Source: Rhizobium favelukesii
GTDB taxonomy: Bacteria; Pseudomonadota; Alphaproteobacteria; Rhizobiales; Rhizobiaceae
Direction: 5' to 3'
Length of the DNA stretch: 64,000 nt
Assembly (NCBI RefSeq): GCF_000577275.2
Contig: NZ_HG916852.1
Span: 1,181,001 to 1,245,000, forward strand
The notes beneath the pieces are model-generated. The model ran no database searches. It worked only from the letters and a program-made list of their open reading frames with translations, and was not told the DNA's origin. Of this stretch, positions 61,101-64,000 are shown piece by piece. A program made the translations under genes and the position numbers. Each line of letters begins with the position of its first letter. The stretch's first letter is position 1.

Positions 61101-62315
61101 TTAAGTCTGTCCGCACAGCCTAGTCGCGGCCTTGACCTGCGCCGCCAGCATCAGGACGAAGCCGAGCGACATGACGGCAAGCATGGCACAGGTCGCGATT
61201 GCGGTTCCAGCGCCCGCGCGGTCGAGGATCGCCGTGAAAACGACCGGTGCGATGGCGTTGGCGAGATTTTGCGGCAGCGACAGCCGGGCGGATTGCAGTC
61301 CGTATTCGCGTGGCGAGAACAGGGCGAGCGGCAGCAGTGCGCGGGCGACTGTCATCACACCGGAGCCGAAGCCGTAGAGCAGGATGAAGCTGATCAACAG
61401 CGGCGTCGAGGGCGCCATTGCGAGCATCAGCAAAAAGCTTGATACCATCAGGGTCACGCCCATTGCGGCGCTGAGAATAGGGTTGCCACGGCGGCCGAGC
61501 AGCATGTCCAGGAAGCGAGCGGAAATGCCGATGACACCGCGTGCCGAACCGAGCTGCAGCGCCAGCGCCGGCGAGGCGCCGGACTGGCGGACGATTTCGA
61601 GCAGCGATGGCGACACGCCGAAGGTGATGAAGGTCGAGATCGTCGTTGCCGCGGCAATCAGCAGGAACGCCTTGCGTTGTCCCTCGGGGGAGCGCGGTAC
61701 CGGCGTTTGCTGTGCGGCGTTGCCGTCCGCGGCAAAGGCGATCGGTTTCGGCAGGGCGAAAAGATGCAGCGGCAGGCATACGAAAAACTGCAGCGCAGCG
61801 CAGATCAGAAAAGTGATGCGCCAGCCGACGGTCTCGTTGAGCAGGGTGAGGATCGGCCAGAAGATTGCGCTCGAAAGGCCGGTGAACAGCATGAGGATGG
61901 CGATCGCGCGTTTGCTGTCAGGTCCGGCGCGCTCGACGACGGCGGTATAGGCCGGGGCGGAGAGACCGAAGGCACCACCGGCGCCGATGGCGATCCAGGC
62001 AAGCACATAGAGGATGATACCCTGCGCGGCGGCTAACAGCAGCAGGCCGATTGTGAAGGTGATCGAAGCGGCGGCCAGCAGCTGTGCGGCTCCATGTCGG
62101 TTCAGCAGGCGCCCCGTTGCAGGGCCGGCAAAGGCGCTGACGATCATCATGATGCTCAGCCCGCCGAAGACCACCTCGTTCGGCAAGCCGAGGTCGGGCG
62201 CGATGACGCGACCCATGACGCCGAGCATATCGAAGCTGGTGCCCCAGCCAATCAGCTGCGTGACGGCAAGGACGGCGACCGTCTGCGCCGAGCGCAGGGG
62301 GATGGATCGAGGCAT
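61101..62315 (-). CDS. Major facilitator superfamily transporter
   Basis: 404 residues from the ATG at 62315, with about 12 hydrophobic segments. VFGGLSIMMIVSAFAGPATG and NRHGAAQLLAAASI correspond to the MFS motif A region, and AIGAGGAFGLSAPAYTAVVE to helices 4-5. Inner-membrane transport; substrate unknown. A longer frame reaching 62636 is rejected because it overlaps phage remnants without homology or ribosome site. Confidence 0.88.
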   Translation of the reverse strand: MPRSIPLRSAQTVAVLAVTQLIGWGTSFDMLGVMGRVIAPDLGLPNEVVFGGLSIMMIVSAFAGPATGRLLNRHGAAQLLAAASITFTIGLLLLAAAQGIILYVLAWIAIGAGGAFGLSAPAYTAVVERAGPDSKRAIAILMLFTGLSSAIFWPILTLLNETVGWRITFLICAALQFFVCLPLHLFALPKPIAFAADGNAAQQTPVPRSPEGQRKAFLLIAAATTISTFITFGVSPSLLEIVRQSGASPALALQLGSARGVIGISARFLDMLLGRRGNPILSAAMGVTLMVSSFLLMLAMAPSTPLLISFILLYGFGSGVMTVARALLPLALFSPREYGLQSARLSLPQNLANAIAPVVFTAILDRAGAGTAIATCAMLAVMSLGFVLMLAAQVKAATRLCGQT

Positions 62316-62442
62316 GGGCGGGCTTTGAGGCGGATGGGGTTGCGGCGAGGCGGTCGTAGCAGCTTCGCCGGCTGGTTGAAAGTGACAAGTGGATGACACC
62401 AGTGGGCGCGAGCGACGCCTGTTTTTTTTGAAGGGATCGGAG

Positions 62443-62640
62443 ATGGCGCAGAAGGCAAGGACCTGCTCCTGAAGATAGTCAACGGAACAAGCTACGAAAC
62501 GGTCGCGGGACTGAGATCGAAACGCCTCGCCTTCAACGCCGAAACCGTCGATGTCACCGATGCCGAGAGCGCGGGGGCGAGCGCGAGTTGCTGGGCGGTG
62601 CCGGCGCGATGCGGCTGCGGGCAGCGTTCGCACCATTGAT
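62443..62640 (+). pseudogene. Phage/GTA major tail protein remnant
   Basis: From the ATG at 62443 (ATGGCGCAGAAGG) the frame breaks after four codons. It resumes with one base restored as GKDLLLKIVNGTSYETVAGL and RSKRLAFNAETVDVTDAESA, then shifts again to ERELLGGAGAMRL. These are the N-terminal motifs of the TP901-1-like major tail proteins found in GTA clusters. The rest of the gene is missing. It stands ~3.8 kb from the terminase remnant. Confidence 0.65.
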
Positions 62641-62918
62641 AAGTGTGGTCATTGCCGTGGACGGTATCCAGCAAGGTCCCGCGGCGCTTGGCGGCCCGCT
62701 GGCCGTCTATGGGCGTGTCACCGCCAAGCGGCCATCAAGTCCGCCGCTTGACGCCGGTGCGGCGAGCGGCGGCGTCGTTCGCCGAGCGCATTTTTGAACA
62801 CGCGTGGCGCAAATTCGGAATTGTTCTAAACATCAGGGATTACAAGGCATTCATTTGCCATTCAGGTCGCTTGAGTACATAGTCTGGGCCAAGTTAGTAT
62901 CCATTGAAAGCATTGCAC

Positions 62919-63167
62919 ATGGCCTCTCCCTTGAGCGTCGCAGCGCTAGCCGCCGGGCTGGCGATAACGTCGCCCACACCGGATAATCCGCGTACCCTGA
63001 CGGTGCGCGTTGCAGGCGATTGCAGCGAGGCGGCGCGTGACGTTGTGGAAAAAACGGGAGGCCAGCTCCTTTCCGTCCAGCCTTTGGGCGATAGCTGCAT
63101 CATTACCGTTCTCGTCCAGGGCAACGGCCAGCGCCCGCGTAAGGTAACCGTCAAGGTTCCGATGTAG
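62919..63167 (+). CDS. feuN: FeuN, periplasmic modulator of the FeuPQ two-component system
   Basis: 82 residues from the ATG at 62919; a TTG at 62904 in frame would add five residues. A signal peptide (SPLSVAALAAGLAITSP) precedes a small domain with two cysteines (AGDCSEAARDVVEKTGGQLL; GDSCIITVLVQGNG). Position directly upstream of feuP and this form match FeuN of Sinorhizobium, reported to restrain FeuQ signalling. It begins the likely feuNPQ operon. Confidence 0.8.
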   Translation: MASPLSVAALAAGLAITSPTPDNPRTLTVRVAGDCSEAARDVVEKTGGQLLSVQPLGDSCIITVLVQGNGQRPRKVTVKVPM

Positions 63168-63220
63168 GCAGAATCGGCCTATCTAAACGCCGAGAAGATC
63201 AAGCGGAGTAAAGCGGACCG

Positions 63221-63892
63221 ATGCGCATTCTGGTAGTCGAAGATGACGTCAACCTGAACCGGCAGCTCAGCGATACCCTCAAGGAAGCAGGCTACGTCGT
63301 CGATCAGGCTTTTGACGGCGAGGAAGGGCATTTCCTTGGCGATACCGAGCCCTATGATGCCATCATCCTCGATATCGGCCTGCCCGAACTGGATGGCGTG
63401 ACGGTTCTCGAGAAGTGGCGCGGCGCCGGTCGCGGCATGCCGGTGCTGATCCTCACGGCTCGCGACCGCTGGAGCGACAAGGTCGCCGGTATCGATGCCG
63501 GCGCCGACGACTATGTCACCAAGCCTTTCCACGTCGAGGAAGTCCTGGCGCGTATCCGCGCGCTGATCCGCCGGGCGGCGGGGCACTCTTCGTCCGAGAT
63601 CATCTGCGGCCCGGTGCGGCTCGATACCAAGAGCTCGAAGGCCACGGTCAACGGCGTGGCGCTGAAGCTGACCTCGCATGAATACCGGCTGCTTTCCTAT
63701 CTCATGCATCACATGGGCGAAGTGGTTTCGCGCACCGAACTGGTCGAGCATATGTACGATCAGGATTTCGACCGCGATTCCAACACGATCGAGGTTTTCG
63801 TCGGGCGCCTTCGCAAAAAGATGGGTGTCGATCTGATCGAAACGGTGCGCGGGCTTGGCTACCGCATCCAAGCGCCCAACAATGCGAATTAA
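63221..63892 (+). CDS. feuP: OmpR-family response regulator FeuP
   Basis: 223 residues. The receiver domain has phosphoacceptor D51 (DAIILDIGLPELDG), acidic pair E7/D8/D9 and K in TKPFHVEEVLARIRAL. The C-terminal winged helix (residues ~125-220) is of OmpR type (SHEYRLLSYLMHHMGEVVSR; IEVFVGRLRKKMG). In Sinorhizobium FeuP activates genes for cyclic beta-glucan export and is needed for symbiosis. It overlaps the feuQ start by 11 bases. Confidence 0.93.
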   Translation: MRILVVEDDVNLNRQLSDTLKEAGYVVDQAFDGEEGHFLGDTEPYDAIILDIGLPELDGVTVLEKWRGAGRGMPVLILTARDRWSDKVAGIDAGADDYVTKPFHVEEVLARIRALIRRAAGHSSSEIICGPVRLDTKSSKATVNGVALKLTSHEYRLLSYLMHHMGEVVSRTELVEHMYDQDFDRDSNTIEVFVGRLRKKMGVDLIETVRGLGYRIQAPNNAN

Positions 63893-64000
63893 GTCGCTTA
63901 CTGCACGCGTCCTGCTGCTGACCACGATCTGGTCAACCGTCGCGCTTGTTGTCATCGGCCTTTTGATCTCGACGCTGTACCGGAAGAGCGCTGAGCGCGG
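63882..64000 (+). CDS. feuQ: Sensor histidine kinase FeuQ, partial (continues beyond window)
   Basis: Only the first ~39 residues are visible, from the ATG at 63882 inside the end of feuP. They read RIKSLTARVLLLTTIWSTVA, then a hydrophobic run to LISTLYRKSAERG, i.e. the first transmembrane helix and the start of the periplasmic domain. Assigned to FeuQ by its position after feuP. Confidence 0.8.
   Translation, partial: MRIKSLTARVLLLTTIWSTVALVVIGLLISTLYRKSAER

Noticed and set aside
62421..62429. Run of eight T residues before the tail-protein remnant
   Set aside because: Considered as a terminator, but no GC-rich stem precedes it; probably a homopolymer in decaying DNA.
62316..62636. 107-codon N-terminal extension of the MFS transporter
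   Set aside because: Runs antisense over the tail-protein remnant, lacks homology, and the transporter has a normal start at 62315.
1..64000. tRNA, rRNA or CRISPR array
   Set aside because: I looked for T-loop-like motifs outside genes and for regularly spaced repeats and saw none; a covariance-model scan would be decisive.

Overview
The window looks like chromosomal DNA of an alphaproteobacterium of the Rhizobiaceae, most likely Ensifer/Sinorhizobium. The reasons are high GC, a MucR/Ros zinc-finger regulator followed by SufE and small rhizobial DUF genes, a feuN-feuP-feuQ signalling unit at the right edge, a DmeR-DmeF metal module and palindromic intergenic mosaic repeats of rhizobial type. 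I saw no rRNA, tRNA, CRISPR array or intact mobile element. Genus assignment is inference from family recognition; no search was run.

Layout. 1-8 kb: a membrane/coiled-coil pair (one cut by the window edge, one frameshifted), a secreted cysteine protein, Fe/Mn superoxide dismutase, a metallophosphatase, a VOC protein, an AraC regulator divergent from an SDR, and a WYL regulator divergent from a LysE exporter. 8-15 kb: two c-type cytochromes, a PhyH-like dioxygenase, a DJ-1/PfpI protein, a GNAT acetyltransferase behind what looks like a leaderless leader-peptide attenuator, dmeRF with its operator, and a Tat-type class A beta-lactamase. 15-29 kb: membrane PQQ glucose dehydrogenase, SelO, a DHA2 exporter, a doubly frameshifted homocysteine methyltransferase, a prolyl oligopeptidase, a NodB-type deacetylase, an FAD oxidoreductase, an AI-2E family permease and a Tat-tagged VOC protein.

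29.6-37 kb: a UspA/DksA-like pair behind an FNR/FixK-type box; a flavin monooxygenase divergent from two overlapping genes that encode flavin-type split-barrel proteins, the second also carrying a GAF domain and a probable winged helix; a HlyIII protein, an acetyltransferase-kinase pair and MsrB. 37.1-43.0 kb: a complete seven-gene Mrp/Mnh/Pha cation/proton antiporter operon (fused AB type) with mostly overlapping start/stop codons. 43.5-52 kb: mucR, sufE, a PAS histidine kinase overlapping a peptidoglycan-binding membrane protein, several rhizobial DUF genes and a DUF1214 pair.

52-64 kb: an SRPBCC protein, a class A penicillin-binding protein, a TetR/SDR pair with a clear operator, and an unusual convergent SDR/YjbR pair in which both genes have lost their normal stop. 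A decayed phage/gene-transfer-agent region follows: a broken terminase, an intact endolysin behind a CtrA-like box, and a broken major tail protein. The window ends in feuN, feuP and the start of feuQ.

Several genes carry single-base frameshifts in otherwise well-conserved frames (655-1121, 20694-21641, 58062-58642, 62443-62640). Some of these may be sequence errors rather than decay, and raw reads would settle that.
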